Positions 18,097 through 27,116 of a stretch of 64,000 bases of DNA are shown in pieces (position 1 is the first letter of the stretch; every line of letters starts with the position of its first letter). The translations under genes were made by a program, and so were the position numbers. This stretch comes from JAVBWO01 sp036677375. Its GTDB lineage: Bacteria > Bacillota > Dehalobacteriia > UBA4068 > UBA4997. The stretch is from contig JAVBWO010000005.1 in NCBI GenBank assembly GCA_036677375.1, forward strand, positions 1-64,000, given 5' to 3'. The notes below the pieces were generated by a model. That model was given only the letters and a program-made list of their open reading frames with translations. It was not told the DNA's origin and searched no databases.

Positions 18097-19122
18097 TTAC
18101 TCCAATACCACTCTTTCGTCCCCCTGCTGTGGCTCCATTTCTCCCATGAGGAAGGAGCCGGGGCAAGCCGCTATGAGATCCGCCGCTTCTTCTTTTGGCA
18201 GCATGATGACAAAGCCGACGCCCATGTTAAAGACACGGTGCATTTCACGCTTGTCGATGCCTGCCGCATCCTGAATCAAACGGCAGATGGGCGGCACCTG
18301 CCAGCTTTTAGTATCGATTCGCGCCATAAGGCCTTCCGGAAAAACGCGGGGCAGGTTTTCCAATAAGCCACCGCCAGTGATATGGCACATGGCATTGATC
18401 CGGAATTTGTCCAGAAGGGGCAGCACTTCTTTGACATAAATCTTGGTGGGGATGAGCATGGCTTCTCCCACCGTCATACCTAAAGATTCCACATAGGTGT
18501 CGCAGTCATAGCCATATTCGCCGCCCAAAAGCACCCGGCGGGCCAGGGAATAGCCGTTGGAATGAAGACCGGTGGAGGGCAAGCCGACCAGCACGTCCCC
18601 GGCTTTTAAATGGGCTCCGGTGATAATGCGGCTCTTTTCGGCAACGCCCACGGCAAAACCGGCAATATCATATTCCTCCTCGCCGTAAAAGCCCGGCATT
18701 TCCGCCGTTTCCCCACCGATAAGGGAGCAGTTGGATTGCAGGCAGCCTTCGGCCACGCCTTGTACGATGGCGGCGACCTTATCCGGTTTCAAATGGCCGA
18801 TGGCGATATAATCCAGGAAGAAAAGGGGTTCCGCCCCCTGGACCAGGATATCGTTGACACACATGGCCACCGCGTCGATGCCGATGGTATCATGGCGGTC
18901 TAAGAGCATGGCCAGCCGGAGCTTGGTACCGACGCCGTCAGTACCGGCAATGAGGACGGGTTCCTTATATTTTTGGGTATTCAAGGCAAATAGCCCGGCG
19001 AAACTGCCAATATCCGTCAAAACCTCCGGACGGAAAGTGGCTTTTACATGTTTTTTCATTTTTTCCACTGCCAGATTGCCGGCGTCGATATCTACCCCGG
19101 CATCCTTATACGTCAGCGCCAT
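18097..19122 (-). CDS. purM: phosphoribosylformylglycinamidine cyclo-ligase (AIR synthetase)
   Basis: PurM closes the imidazole ring, giving AIR. The 341-residue protein begins MALTYKDAGVDIDAGN, the usual PurM start, and has the ATP-binding stretch with GTDGVGTKLRLA (about 60), CVNDILVQGAEPLFFLDY (about 88) and SLIGGETAEMPGFY (about 135). The ATG at 19120-19122 is chosen because GGAGGGAAAGAA precedes it. It overlaps purF by 17 bases, and its stop directly abuts the purN/purH start, so translation through purF-purM-purNH is tightly coupled. Confidence 0.96.
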   Translation of the reverse strand: MALTYKDAGVDIDAGNLAVEKMKKHVKATFRPEVLTDIGSFAGLFALNTQKYKEPVLIAGTDGVGTKLRLAMLLDRHDTIGIDAVAMCVNDILVQGAEPLFFLDYIAIGHLKPDKVAAIVQGVAEGCLQSNCSLIGGETAEMPGFYGEEEYDIAGFAVGVAEKSRIITGAHLKAGDVLVGLPSTGLHSNGYSLARRVLLGGEYGYDCDTYVESLGMTVGEAMLIPTKIYVKEVLPLLDKFRINAMCHITGGGLLENLPRVFPEGLMARIDTKSWQVPPICRLIQDAAGIDKREMHRVFNMGVGFVIMLPKEEAADLIAACPGSFLMGEMEPQQGDERVVLE

Positions 19123-20545
19123 TTTCTTTCCCTCCATTATTTTTTAAATTGGGAACCGGCACAGGATAATCCCCGGTAAAGCATGCGGCACAGAAATTTT
19201 CAGGATCTTGTCCCGTGGCCGCCAGCATACCTTCCAGGGTCAGATGGTGCAATCCTTCGGCATCCAGATACTGCCGTACTTCCTCTTCGTTTTTGGTTAC
19301 GGCGATGAGCTCCTTTTTCGCGGTGGCGACCCCATAATAGCAGCCGCATTTCACCTGGGGCGAGCTGATCACCAGATAGACTTCCTTTGCCCCGGCATTT
19401 TTCACCAAGCGCACCAAGTCCCGCATGGTCGTACCGCGCACGATGGAATCGTCCACGAGGACCACCCGTTTGCCGGCAAGCTCGCCATGAACCGGACTTA
19501 GCTTGATCTGGACGCTTTGTTCCCGCATTTTCTGGGTAGGCTGGATGAAAGTCCGGCCGATGTAGCGGTTTTTCAGTAAACCCAGCGTATACGGGATGCC
19601 GGATGCTTCGGCATAGCCTAAAGCGCAGGCCACCCCGGAATCGGGCACCGGCACCACGATGTCGGCATCCACCGGATATTCCTTAGCCAGTTGGCGGCCG
19701 AATTCCCGGCGCACCTGAGAAACGGTATGCCCATTGAAATTGGAGTCCGGTCTGGCGATATAAACATATTCAAAAATACAAAAAGCAGGCTTTTCATGAA
19801 AAGGCCGAAAGCTGTGCAAGCCATCTTTGTCAATGGTGACGATCTCTCCCGGCGCCACATCCCGGATATATTGGGCGCCGATCACCGAGAAAGCGCAGCT
19901 TTCCGAGGAAAGGACATAGTGTTGGCCCAGCTTGCCGATGCACAAAGGCCGAATACCCTTAGGGTCGCGCAAACCGATCAAGCGGTCTTCCGCCATTAGC
20001 ATAAAAGCATAACCGCCTTTGGCGTCCAGCATCATTTTGGTGAGACAATTCTCCCAGTTATCTTGGGCATTCCTGGCCAAAAGATGGGCCATGACTTCGC
20101 TGTCATTGATGGTCTGGAAAATAACCCCGGACATGGAGAGCTTCTGCCGCAGTTCTTCCCCGTTGACTAGGCTACCGTTATGAGCGATGGCGATGCGCCC
20201 CCACATATGGTGAAAAGCCATAGGCTGGGCATTGGCCGCCTTATCCCCGGGCCGGTCGGCATAACGGACATGACCTAAGGCGGTATGACCGGCCAGGTTT
20301 TTCATATCATAGTTGTCAAACACCTCGGAAACCAGGCCCACATCTTTTTTGATATGAAACTCCGAGCCTTGAAAAGTAGCGATGCCAGCGCTCTCTTGCC
20401 CGCGATGCTGTAAACCGTAAAGAGCCAGGTAAGTGATGTGTGCAACATCCTCTCCCGGTGCAAAAATACCAAAAAGACCGCATTCGTCCTTTACCTGATC
20501 TGCCTTTGGCAGAGAGCAATGACAAAAACCCGCGCAAGGCTTCAT
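19106..20545 (-). CDS. purF: amidophosphoribosyltransferase (glutamine PRPP amidotransferase)
   Basis: PurF commits PRPP to purine synthesis. Mature PurF starts with the catalytic cysteine of CGLFGIF, here after a 21-residue leader (MKPCAGFCHC...KDE) that would be cleaved. The PRPP loop VVLVDDSIVRGTT is intact. Cysteines in FCIFEYVY, KCGCYYG and CAACFTG fit the [4Fe-4S]-containing type of Bacillus and Clostridia, whose cluster makes the enzyme oxygen sensitive. Two ATGs are adjacent; I take the second because AGGAGG is seven bases away. The leader is longer than the 11 residues of the Bacillus subtilis enzyme and has three cysteines. Confidence 0.96.
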   Translation of the reverse strand: MKPCAGFCHCSLPKADQVKDECGLFGIFAPGEDVAHITYLALYGLQHRGQESAGIATFQGSEFHIKKDVGLVSEVFDNYDMKNLAGHTALGHVRYADRPGDKAANAQPMAFHHMWGRIAIAHNGSLVNGEELRQKLSMSGVIFQTINDSEVMAHLLARNAQDNWENCLTKMMLDAKGGYAFMLMAEDRLIGLRDPKGIRPLCIGKLGQHYVLSSESCAFSVIGAQYIRDVAPGEIVTIDKDGLHSFRPFHEKPAFCIFEYVYIARPDSNFNGHTVSQVRREFGRQLAKEYPVDADIVVPVPDSGVACALGYAEASGIPYTLGLLKNRYIGRTFIQPTQKMREQSVQIKLSPVHGELAGKRVVLVDDSIVRGTTMRDLVRLVKNAGAKEVYLVISSPQVKCGCYYGVATAKKELIAVTKNEEEVRQYLDAEGLHHLTLEGMLAATGQDPENFCAACFTGDYPVPVPNLKNNGGKENGADV

Positions 20546-20624
20546 CATAAATCCTCCTTTGTCATGCCCAAGAGAACTAACCAGAAAAATTTTTTCTCTT
20601 GAGTTCATTGATTAAATTTTTAAA

Positions 20625-21920
20625 TTAAGCAAGTCCCGCCCGATGAAAGATATATTCCACATTCTTCGTATAATAATCGTAATCAAAAACAGCCTCGATC
20701 TCGTCTTTGGTTAGATACTTCATAATATCTTCATCCTGTAACAGGAGATATTGGAAATCAATCTGATTATGCCAGGCATTCAAAGCGTTCCGCTGTACCA
20801 GCTCATAAGCTTTTTCCCGCAGCAGGCCTTTTTCCACCAGCGCCAACATAACTTGCTGGGAAAAGACCAGACCCTGGGTCTTATTGACATTTTTTATCAT
20901 ATTGTCGGGGTATACGATAAGATTGGAAACAATATTCGTAAAAAGATGCAGCATATAATCTAAAAGCAAACAGCTGTCGGGGAGGATGACCCGCTCCACA
21001 GAAGAATGGGTGATATCCCGCTCATGCCACAAAGCGACGTTTTCCAAAGCAGCCATAGCGTTGCCCCGCAAGACACGGGACAGGCCCGCAACACGTTCGG
21101 CGGTAATGGGGTTGCGTTTGTGCGGCATGGCGGAGGAGCCTTTTTGCCCTTTGGCAAAAGCCTCTTCCACCTCTAAGATATCGGTGCGCTGCAAATTGCG
21201 GATCTCCGTGGCGAATTTCTCCAAGGAAGCGCCAATCAAAGCCAAGGTGGTCAGATAATGAGCGTGACGGTCACGCTGGATGATCTGGGTGGAAACCAAG
21301 GCGGGCCGCAAGTCCAGGCGCCGGCAGACATGCTCTTCCACCCGGGGGCTAATATTGGCAAAATTGCCCACGGCGCCGGAGATCATACCAACAGAGATGG
21401 TATCTTTCGCCTGATTGAGGCGAACGATATCCCGGTCGATCTCCATGGTCCAAAGCGCCAGCTTCAAGCCGAAGGTAACGGGCTCCGCATGGATGCCGTG
21501 GGTGCGTCCGATCATCAGCGTATACTTGAATTCTTTTGCTCTGGTGGCTAAAACATCCCGCAGGATATGGAGCTTGCCTAAAAGAAGGTCGGCCGCCTGC
21601 TTCATCTGTACCGATAAAGCGGTGTCCAAAACATCGGAAGAAGTCATCCCCATATGAATATACTTGGAGGCGTCCCCCACATTTTCCCCTACAGCGGTGA
21701 GGAAGGCAATCACGTCATGACGCGTCACTTCCTCGATCTCAGCAATCCGCTGCAAATCAAAACGGGCCTTGGTACGGATATCCTCGTAGGCTTCCTTCGG
21801 CACCAGGCCCATATCACACATCGCCTCGGCGGCATAGATTTCCACTTCCAGCATTTGCTGGAAACGGTTCTGCTCCGCCCATATTTTTTTCATTTCCGGT
21901 AAACTGTATCTTTCAATCAT
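20625..21920 (-). CDS. purB: adenylosuccinate lyase
   Basis: PurB removes fumarate from SAICAR and from adenylosuccinate, acting in both the IMP and the AMP branches. The 431-residue protein starts MIERYSLPEMKKIWAEQN, typical of the Firmicute enzyme. It has the fumarase/lyase-superfamily signature in the loop SSAMPHKRNPI (about 262-272), and TSSDVLDTALS and GRTHGIHAEP in the middle. GGGAGGG precedes the ATG. It lies between purE and purF in the operon, 79 bases before purF. Nothing looks damaged. Confidence 0.97.
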   Translation of the reverse strand: MIERYSLPEMKKIWAEQNRFQQMLEVEIYAAEAMCDMGLVPKEAYEDIRTKARFDLQRIAEIEEVTRHDVIAFLTAVGENVGDASKYIHMGMTSSDVLDTALSVQMKQAADLLLGKLHILRDVLATRAKEFKYTLMIGRTHGIHAEPVTFGLKLALWTMEIDRDIVRLNQAKDTISVGMISGAVGNFANISPRVEEHVCRRLDLRPALVSTQIIQRDRHAHYLTTLALIGASLEKFATEIRNLQRTDILEVEEAFAKGQKGSSAMPHKRNPITAERVAGLSRVLRGNAMAALENVALWHERDITHSSVERVILPDSCLLLDYMLHLFTNIVSNLIVYPDNMIKNVNKTQGLVFSQQVMLALVEKGLLREKAYELVQRNALNAWHNQIDFQYLLLQDEDIMKYLTKDEIEAVFDYDYYTKNVEYIFHRAGLA

Positions 21921-22193
21921 TAGTTTAAAACCCTCCCGCTTTCTTATTATGTTCTATATAAAAATTTTTTTATCTTCTTCACATTGGTCATAGGCAAATC
22001 AAGCATGGAATAAAATCGGCGGCGCTCATTGTCAGCATAAAAACAACCCCGTTCTCGGAGAAAATTTCTATTATAACGCGTCAACAAAAACCGACAGACG
22101 ATAAAAAGTTCGCAGTCTTCCTGCTTTTTGAGTATGGCTTTTCGGTTTTGGCTCTCCACGTCATGCCTATTCGCGTTTTTGGTATCCTTCATC

Positions 22194-22709
22194 CTACTTG
22201 GCCAAATAAGCCTTAACACCTAATTCCTGAAGCCTGGCATCCTTTTCTTCCACAGCCTTAGCCATACTTTCCTTCATGGCCCGAAGCTTCCCCTTAATAC
22301 CGCTGTCGCTCAAAGCCAAAATCTGCGCAGCCAAAATGGCCGCGTTGCGGGCCCCGTCAATGGCCACGGTGGCCACGGGAATGCCGGGCGGCATCTGCAC
22401 TGTGGCATACAAAGCATCCGTTCCGGCCATAGCGCCGGATTTAATGGGAACACCGATCACAGGCAAGGTGGTCAGCGCCGCTATCACGCCGGCCAAATGA
22501 GCGGCCCCGCCGGCTCCGGCGATAATAGCGCCAAAGCCCGCCTCCTCGGCACCCTTGGCCAACGCCTCGGTTTTTGCCGTGGCGCGGTGGGCCGAAGAGA
22601 TGTGGACTTCATAAGGAATGGACATTTCCTCCAAAAAGGCCGCCGCCCCCTGCATTACAGGCAAATCGGAATCACTGCCCATTACGATCATTACTTTACT
22701 GGCATTCAT
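22194..22709 (-). CDS. purE: N5-carboxyaminoimidazole ribonucleotide mutase
   Basis: PurE converts N5-CAIR to CAIR. The 171-residue protein has the class I PurE motifs MGSDSDLPVM near the N-terminus, SSAHRATAKT (catalytic His) and AGGAAHLAGVIAA. AAGGAGGAAACTTG precedes the ATG at 22707-22709; a TTG directly before it belongs to the spacer. It is the first recognised gene of the purine operon. purC and purSQL, often neighbours, are not in this cluster and must be elsewhere if the pathway is complete. A 45-codon open frame upstream ends on the purE start codon. Confidence 0.96.
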   Translation of the reverse strand: MNASKVMIVMGSDSDLPVMQGAAAFLEEMSIPYEVHISSAHRATAKTEALAKGAEEAGFGAIIAGAGGAAHLAGVIAALTTLPVIGVPIKSGAMAGTDALYATVQMPPGIPVATVAIDGARNAAILAAQILALSDSGIKGKLRAMKESMAKAVEEKDARLQELGVKAYLAK

Positions 22710-22846
22710 CAAGTTTCCTCCTTACACAACGTCATTAGAAACGTCAATTGAAAATATAATAAAATTATGTAATTCTTTGCCGATAAGTGAAATCCTCTTC
22801 TAAAACCCTTTTCCTGTAAAATTATCCTGTATTCACATGAATCCAT
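22709..22846 (-). CDS. possible 45-residue leader open frame coupled to purE
   Basis: An open frame from the ATG at 22844-22846 (MDSCEYRIILQEKGF...) runs 45 codons and ends in a TGA that shares its last base region with the purE ATG (TGATG). Upstream is AAAAGGAT, too close for a good ribosome site, and a TATAAT at 22884-22889 without a good -35. The composition is more A+T rich than the neighbouring genes. It could be a leader peptide or chance; I do not recognise a family. Confidence 0.25.
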   Translation of the reverse strand: MDSCEYRIILQEKGFRRGFHLSAKNYIILLYFQLTFLMTLCKEET

Positions 22847-23008
22847 ATCCTTTTGCCTTATTTTTTGTATATTATTACAAGTTATTATAGCGCATCCTTG
22901 TTTATCGTGCCTAGTGGATTTCCCCGATTTTAACGAAGTCTTTCTTTTTTCCGGTCCCTTGCTGTTGTTTTATTCCCTATTATAAGACCAAAAGCATATT
23001 TTAAACAT
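22847..23008. other. upstream region of the purine operon
   Basis: No gene is supported. The minus strand carries TATAAT at 22884-22889, a candidate -10 for the purine operon, but the expected -35 position reads AGGCAC. I looked for the conserved core of a guanine riboswitch here and did not find it. Confidence 0.4.
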
Positions 23009-23064
23009 AAAAAAGACCCCCGCGCCGTGAATGCACTGCACTGCACCGCAAACGGGGGATCTTT
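23009..23064 (-). terminator. rho-independent terminator after the efflux operon
   Basis: On the minus strand AAAGATCCCCCG and CGGGGGTCTTTTTT pair across a long G+C-containing loop, ending in a run of six T, 20 bases past the permease stop. It separates the efflux operon from the purine operon. Confidence 0.85.
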
Positions 23065-23084
23065 GCATTTGTGTTTATTTCATT

Positions 23085-24341
23085 TTATCCTCTTCTGAGG
23101 GCCTCCACCGGCGGCACGGAAGACGCCGTAATGGCCGGATACACCCCAAAGACCAGGCCGCAGCCTAAAGCCACTGAAACAGCTACTTTAATGGCAGTAA
23201 CCGATATCATGGTATCAAAACCATATCGGGCAAAGAGATGCAGGCCAAAAATACCAATGAGCACCCCCATCAAAGCCCCGAAACCACTCAGATACAAGGA
23301 TTCCAGAATAAACTGCACCAAAAGGTCTCCCTGCCGGGCGCCCAGGGCGCGGCGCACGCCGATCTCTCCCGTACGTTCCGTCACCGCTACCAGCATGATA
23401 TTCATAATGCCCAAACCGCCCACCAGAAGAGATACTGCCGCGATACCGCCCAAGAGCAAAGACATGATGCGGTTTGCCTTGTCGGTTTCTTTGATCATCT
23501 GGTTCATGTTGGTGACCTTCACATTGGTCTCCGTATTGCCAGAGGAGCCAAGCCCCATTTCCTCGGCATAGGCTGCGGCACGTTCCGAATTTTCCCGGAA
23601 GATCCGGGAAAGCTGTACGACGGCTAGTTCCGCTTTGTCTGCTGAGACGGCCTTGCCCCAAAGTTCCGTCACGGTACGGCTTTTGGTAATACGCTGAGCA
23701 GTGGTATAGGGGATCATTGCTTTTTCGTCAATATTATCCGCCTGACCCTTGCCTTTTTCTTCCAGGACACCAATGATATAATACTCCAGACCGTCTAAGG
23801 TAAGTACCTGGCCCACGGGGTTCCTGCCGTTATTTAAGCTGGCGGCCAATGTATGTCCCAGCACCACCACCTGGAGGGAATCTTCCACATGTACCCCATT
23901 GAAAAAATTACCGGAGGCCAGCGCATTGTCCCGGATCAGCGGGAAATATTCGTTGGTGCCTAAGACCTGGATCTCACCGCGGGTCCTTCTGAAGCGCATC
24001 TCGCATTTCCCGGCAGCCACAGGCGTGACATATTCCAGGGCCTCCACCCGATCCATCAGTTCATAAGCCACATCCGGTTTGAAAGCAGCGGTGGCAGTGG
24101 TGGCTTCCACTTTAATCACATTGGAACCCAGGCTTTCAAATTGCTTCATGACTCCCAGGCGCGCCCCTTCCCCGATGCCCATCAGGCTTACCACCGCAGC
24201 TACGCCGATGGCGACTCCCAATACGGTAAGAATGGAACGCAAGGGATTGGATTTTACGCCGTGGCCGGCCATTTGCATGCTGAACCACAGACGGACTCTT
24301 AAGCTTTTTAACCAGCCGGATCTTTTCTTTTTCTCACTCAT
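23085..24341 (-). CDS. MacB-type ABC transporter permease
   Basis: The 418-residue protein is a MacB/FtsX-type permease: an N-terminal membrane helix (about 25-55, LRSILTVLGVAIGVAAVVSL), a large extracytoplasmic MacB-PCD domain (about 60-285), then three helices in the FtsX domain with GLGIMNIMLVAVTERTGEIG and RRALGARQGD. This type uses ATP hydrolysis inside the cell for mechanotransmission, driving export of peptides, antibiotics or lipids by an outer partner. It is third in the operon after the ATPase and the adaptor, and a terminator follows. The substrate cannot be predicted. Confidence 0.9.
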   Translation of the reverse strand: MSEKKKRSGWLKSLRVRLWFSMQMAGHGVKSNPLRSILTVLGVAIGVAAVVSLMGIGEGARLGVMKQFESLGSNVIKVEATTATAAFKPDVAYELMDRVEALEYVTPVAAGKCEMRFRRTRGEIQVLGTNEYFPLIRDNALASGNFFNGVHVEDSLQVVVLGHTLAASLNNGRNPVGQVLTLDGLEYYIIGVLEEKGKGQADNIDEKAMIPYTTAQRITKSRTVTELWGKAVSADKAELAVVQLSRIFRENSERAAAYAEEMGLGSSGNTETNVKVTNMNQMIKETDKANRIMSLLLGGIAAVSLLVGGLGIMNIMLVAVTERTGEIGVRRALGARQGDLLVQFILESLYLSGFGALMGVLIGIFGLHLFARYGFDTMISVTAIKVAVSVALGCGLVFGVYPAITASSVPPVEALRRG

Positions 24342-24390
24342 ATTTGCTACTGCCTCATTCCATCAGCCTTTTTATAGATGCACCGCCCAG

Positions 24391-26217
24391 TTATTGCACA
24401 GGCGCTGCCTCTTCCACCATTACACCCTCATCCGAGACACCGCCGATAGGCTCTTCCATACCGCCGTCGTCCATACCACCGTCATCTGTAGCATTACCGT
24501 CATCTGTAGTACCATCCTCATCGGAACCGGCATTCGGCAAAAGGCCGCCGTTTTCATTTGCCGGCTGGTCGCTGGGCAGGAGATCCGAGGTGGAGCCGGT
24601 CACCACCAGCTGTCCTTCTTCCAGGCCGGAGCGCACTTCCGCCCAACGGCTGTTAGTCAATCCTAATTCAACGGCGACAATGGAAACCGTGCCGTCTTCG
24701 TTCATCACTTCCACTTTATCCACCTTTTCCTCCCGGAAGACCGCTTCCACGGGAACCAGAAGAACATCGGAGGCCGAACCGGCATTAATATAAGCCGTGG
24801 CCTGCATGCCGGGACGCAATTCGGCGGCACCCTGAACCGTGATACTTACTTCAAAGCTGGAAACACCGTTTTCATCTTTTCCCATACCGGAGATATACTC
24901 CACCGTACCGGGAAACTCCTGATCGGGCAAAGAATCCAAGGTAACGGTAACCGGCGCGCCTACCTGCACCGACATGATATCATAATCGTTGACCTGACAA
25001 TACATATTCATATTTGAAGAATTAAAAATACTGCCGACCCAGTTGCCGGATGTAACGGTGCCACCTTCTTTCACCTGTAATTCCGCTACCATGCCGTCGG
25101 TAGGCGAAACAATGGTCAGAGAGCTTGACTGTGCCTGTAATGTATTAAGCTGCGTCTTTTTATCCCGTATGCTGTCTAAACGTTTGTTGATCTCATCTTT
25201 GACATCCTGTCCCGCTAAAACAGCCAGAGTGTCGCCTTCATTGACTGTGGCGTTGTTGCTTACCAGAACCTTGGTCACAATGGCTTCCACGCTGGAGAGG
25301 ATGTCTTCTTCATCCACATAGCTGTCCAAAGATCCCATGTAACGGCTCCATGTGACATTGTCCGGCACCTGATCCGATTTATAAACATAACCAGAGGGCG
25401 GATCAAAAAATCCCACATTAACTTTCAGAGGCGGTGCCAAGAGCCCGGGATTGTCAATTTTAAGCCGCACATAATAAACATATTCATAACCGCTGATATC
25501 GTCCTGGGTGCCGTTTTGGGTCTCCAGCGTGTTGCTCAATTCCGGCGTGGCGTTATGATTTACTTCCGTGATTTCGCCCAAAAGTGCCGCGGAAACAAAT
25601 TCACCCAGGCGAACCAAGGCCTTGGTCTTATTGTTGATTTTCGTGATCTCATAAGGCGTCAGCTTTACCAGGATCTCCAATTCGCTGTCGTCCACGATCT
25701 TTCCCACCACGGCCCCCTGATCCAATTCGGTGCCGGCTTTTAAAGAAAAACCGGAAAGCCTTCCAGCGATAGGCGCCTTAATGGCAATGCCACTGTCGGG
25801 GTTCACATAATCCACTTCCGAGGGATCAACATTGAGCATGGAGGCTAAGGATTTCCGTTCCGATTCCAGCTGCTCCTGCAAAGTTTCGATCTGACTTTCC
25901 AGATTGGGCGCAGCCAAACGAACGAGAGGCTGTCCGGCAGTGACGGAATCCCCGGATTTAACAAATAATTTGTCCACCGTATAGGTGGTATTGCTGCTAT
26001 AATCACCTGGCACCTGGATACTGCCGCCATAGGAGGCATTTAACGTGCCGGTGCATTCCACTCCCACTTTGATGTCGCCTCTGGTAACGGGCGCGGTGGA
26101 ATAGATGGGTCCTGTGGCAGCTTCCTCCCCGGGAAATAATGCTTTGATGGCGAAAAAACCGCCTAGCGCCACAACGGCGATGAGACCTACGATCAACAGA
26201 ACTTTTTTACTAAACAC
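24391..26217 (-). CDS. MacA/HlyD-type efflux adaptor with acidic tail
   Basis: The 608-residue adaptor has one N-terminal membrane anchor (about 6-28), then beta-barrel, lipoyl and coiled-coil segments of the MacA/HlyD family. It is longer than usual for MacA, with two lipoyl-like parts (about 75-110 and 370-400). The last 60 residues are Asp, Gly, Met and Glu rich (DEDGTTDDGNATDDGGMDD) with no family match and could bind cations or be a disordered tail. It lies 14 bases after the ATPase gene and 49 before the permease. In Gram-positive bacteria such adaptors act on the outside of the membrane. Confidence 0.88.
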   Translation of the reverse strand: MFSKKVLLIVGLIAVVALGGFFAIKALFPGEEAATGPIYSTAPVTRGDIKVGVECTGTLNASYGGSIQVPGDYSSNTTYTVDKLFVKSGDSVTAGQPLVRLAAPNLESQIETLQEQLESERKSLASMLNVDPSEVDYVNPDSGIAIKAPIAGRLSGFSLKAGTELDQGAVVGKIVDDSELEILVKLTPYEITKINNKTKALVRLGEFVSAALLGEITEVNHNATPELSNTLETQNGTQDDISGYEYVYYVRLKIDNPGLLAPPLKVNVGFFDPPSGYVYKSDQVPDNVTWSRYMGSLDSYVDEEDILSSVEAIVTKVLVSNNATVNEGDTLAVLAGQDVKDEINKRLDSIRDKKTQLNTLQAQSSSLTIVSPTDGMVAELQVKEGGTVTSGNWVGSIFNSSNMNMYCQVNDYDIMSVQVGAPVTVTLDSLPDQEFPGTVEYISGMGKDENGVSSFEVSITVQGAAELRPGMQATAYINAGSASDVLLVPVEAVFREEKVDKVEVMNEDGTVSIVAVELGLTNSRWAEVRSGLEEGQLVVTGSTSDLLPSDQPANENGGLLPNAGSDEDGTTDDGNATDDGGMDDGGMEEPIGGVSDEGVMVEEAAPVQ

Positions 26218-26231
26218 GTTCCGAATCCTCC

Positions 26232-27005
26232 CTATTCTGCTCTTTGCATGATATCTTCTGGCGGCAAGGCTTGCCCCGCCGGCAAATGGTCTGCCGCAAC
26301 GAGGGAATTTCCCCGACCAGACGGAAAACTTTCCCGATCCACTACCATACCATCTGCAATATGTATAATATGATTTCCGTAAAGGGCAACCTCCCTGGCA
26401 TGTGTCACCTGTACGATGGTAAGGCCCATTTCCCGGTTAAGTTTTGTAAAGATATCCATAATAACCAGGCTGGTTTTGGAATCCAGCGCTCCTGTGGGTT
26501 CATCCGCCAGGATGACCCGAGGCATCCCCACAATAGCCCGGGCAATGGCTACCCTCTGCTGCTCGCCGCCGGACATGGCGCCGGGGAAATGCTTCATCCG
26601 GTGAGCCAATCCCACCTGATCCAAGGCCGCTTCCGCCAATTTGTGACGCTCCGACGCTCCCATGCCCCGGTAAATCAAAGGCAGTTCCACGTTATCCCGG
26701 GCGGACAAGTCCTTCAATAGATGAAAGGTCTGAAAAACAAAGCCGATCACCTGATTGCGGAGATCCGCCAAAGCACCGTCGTTCAAGCTTTCCACCGCTT
26801 GGCCGCCTACATGGTAGGTGCCTGTGGAAGGACGGTCCAAACAGCCGACAATATTCAGCAAAGTCGATTTCCCGGAGCCGGAAGGTCCCATGATGCTGAG
26901 AAAATCTCCCGCTTCCACCGTAAGATCAATGCCTTTCAGCACGTCGGTCCGCACCGATCCGTTGACAAAACTGCGGGTAATGCCTTTCAATTCCAATAAT
27001 GCCAC
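26232..27005 (-). CDS. MacB/LolD-type ABC transporter ATP-binding protein
   Basis: A 257-residue ATPase with Walker A GPSGSGKSTLL, Q-loop FVFQTFHLL, ABC signature MSGGEQQRVAIARA and Walker B VILADEPTGALDSKT followed by a switch histidine in VTHAREVA. It powers the permease at 23085. I start at the GTG at 27003-27005 (VALLELKGITRSF), seven bases after AGAGGTG; earlier GTG and TTG codons are possible. It is the first gene of the operon and has an extended -10 promoter upstream. The C-terminal 30 residues after the ATPase core are not typical. Confidence 0.92.
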   Translation of the reverse strand: MALLELKGITRSFVNGSVRTDVLKGIDLTVEAGDFLSIMGPSGSGKSTLLNIVGCLDRPSTGTYHVGGQAVESLNDGALADLRNQVIGFVFQTFHLLKDLSARDNVELPLIYRGMGASERHKLAEAALDQVGLAHRMKHFPGAMSGGEQQRVAIARAIVGMPRVILADEPTGALDSKTSLVIMDIFTKLNREMGLTIVQVTHAREVALYGNHIIHIADGMVVDRESFPSGRGNSLVAADHLPAGQALPPEDIMQRAE

Positions 27006-27059
27006 CAAGTCCACACCTCTACTTCTTTCTATTCCCAAAACAATTACTGTTTAGACTGT

Positions 27060-27068
27060 ATTATATCA
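27060..27068 (-). promoter_or_regulatory. extended -10 promoter of the efflux operon
   Basis: On the minus strand TGATATAAT lies about 55 bases upstream of the ATPase start, matching the extended -10 form TGnTATAAT. There is no good -35, which is usual for extended -10 promoters. Confidence 0.45.
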
Positions 27069-27116
27069 TAAAAGGTTTCCATAATTTTCATAATGCCATC
27101 AAAATGTTTCGTGATC

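Noticed and set aside
21947..22219. Minus-strand 90-codon open frame between purE and purB
   Set aside because: It overlaps the purE stop, has no ribosome site at any start, and a composition unlike the neighbouring genes.
22847..23008. Guanine riboswitch upstream of purE
   Set aside because: I could not find the conserved loop and core sequences on the minus strand.
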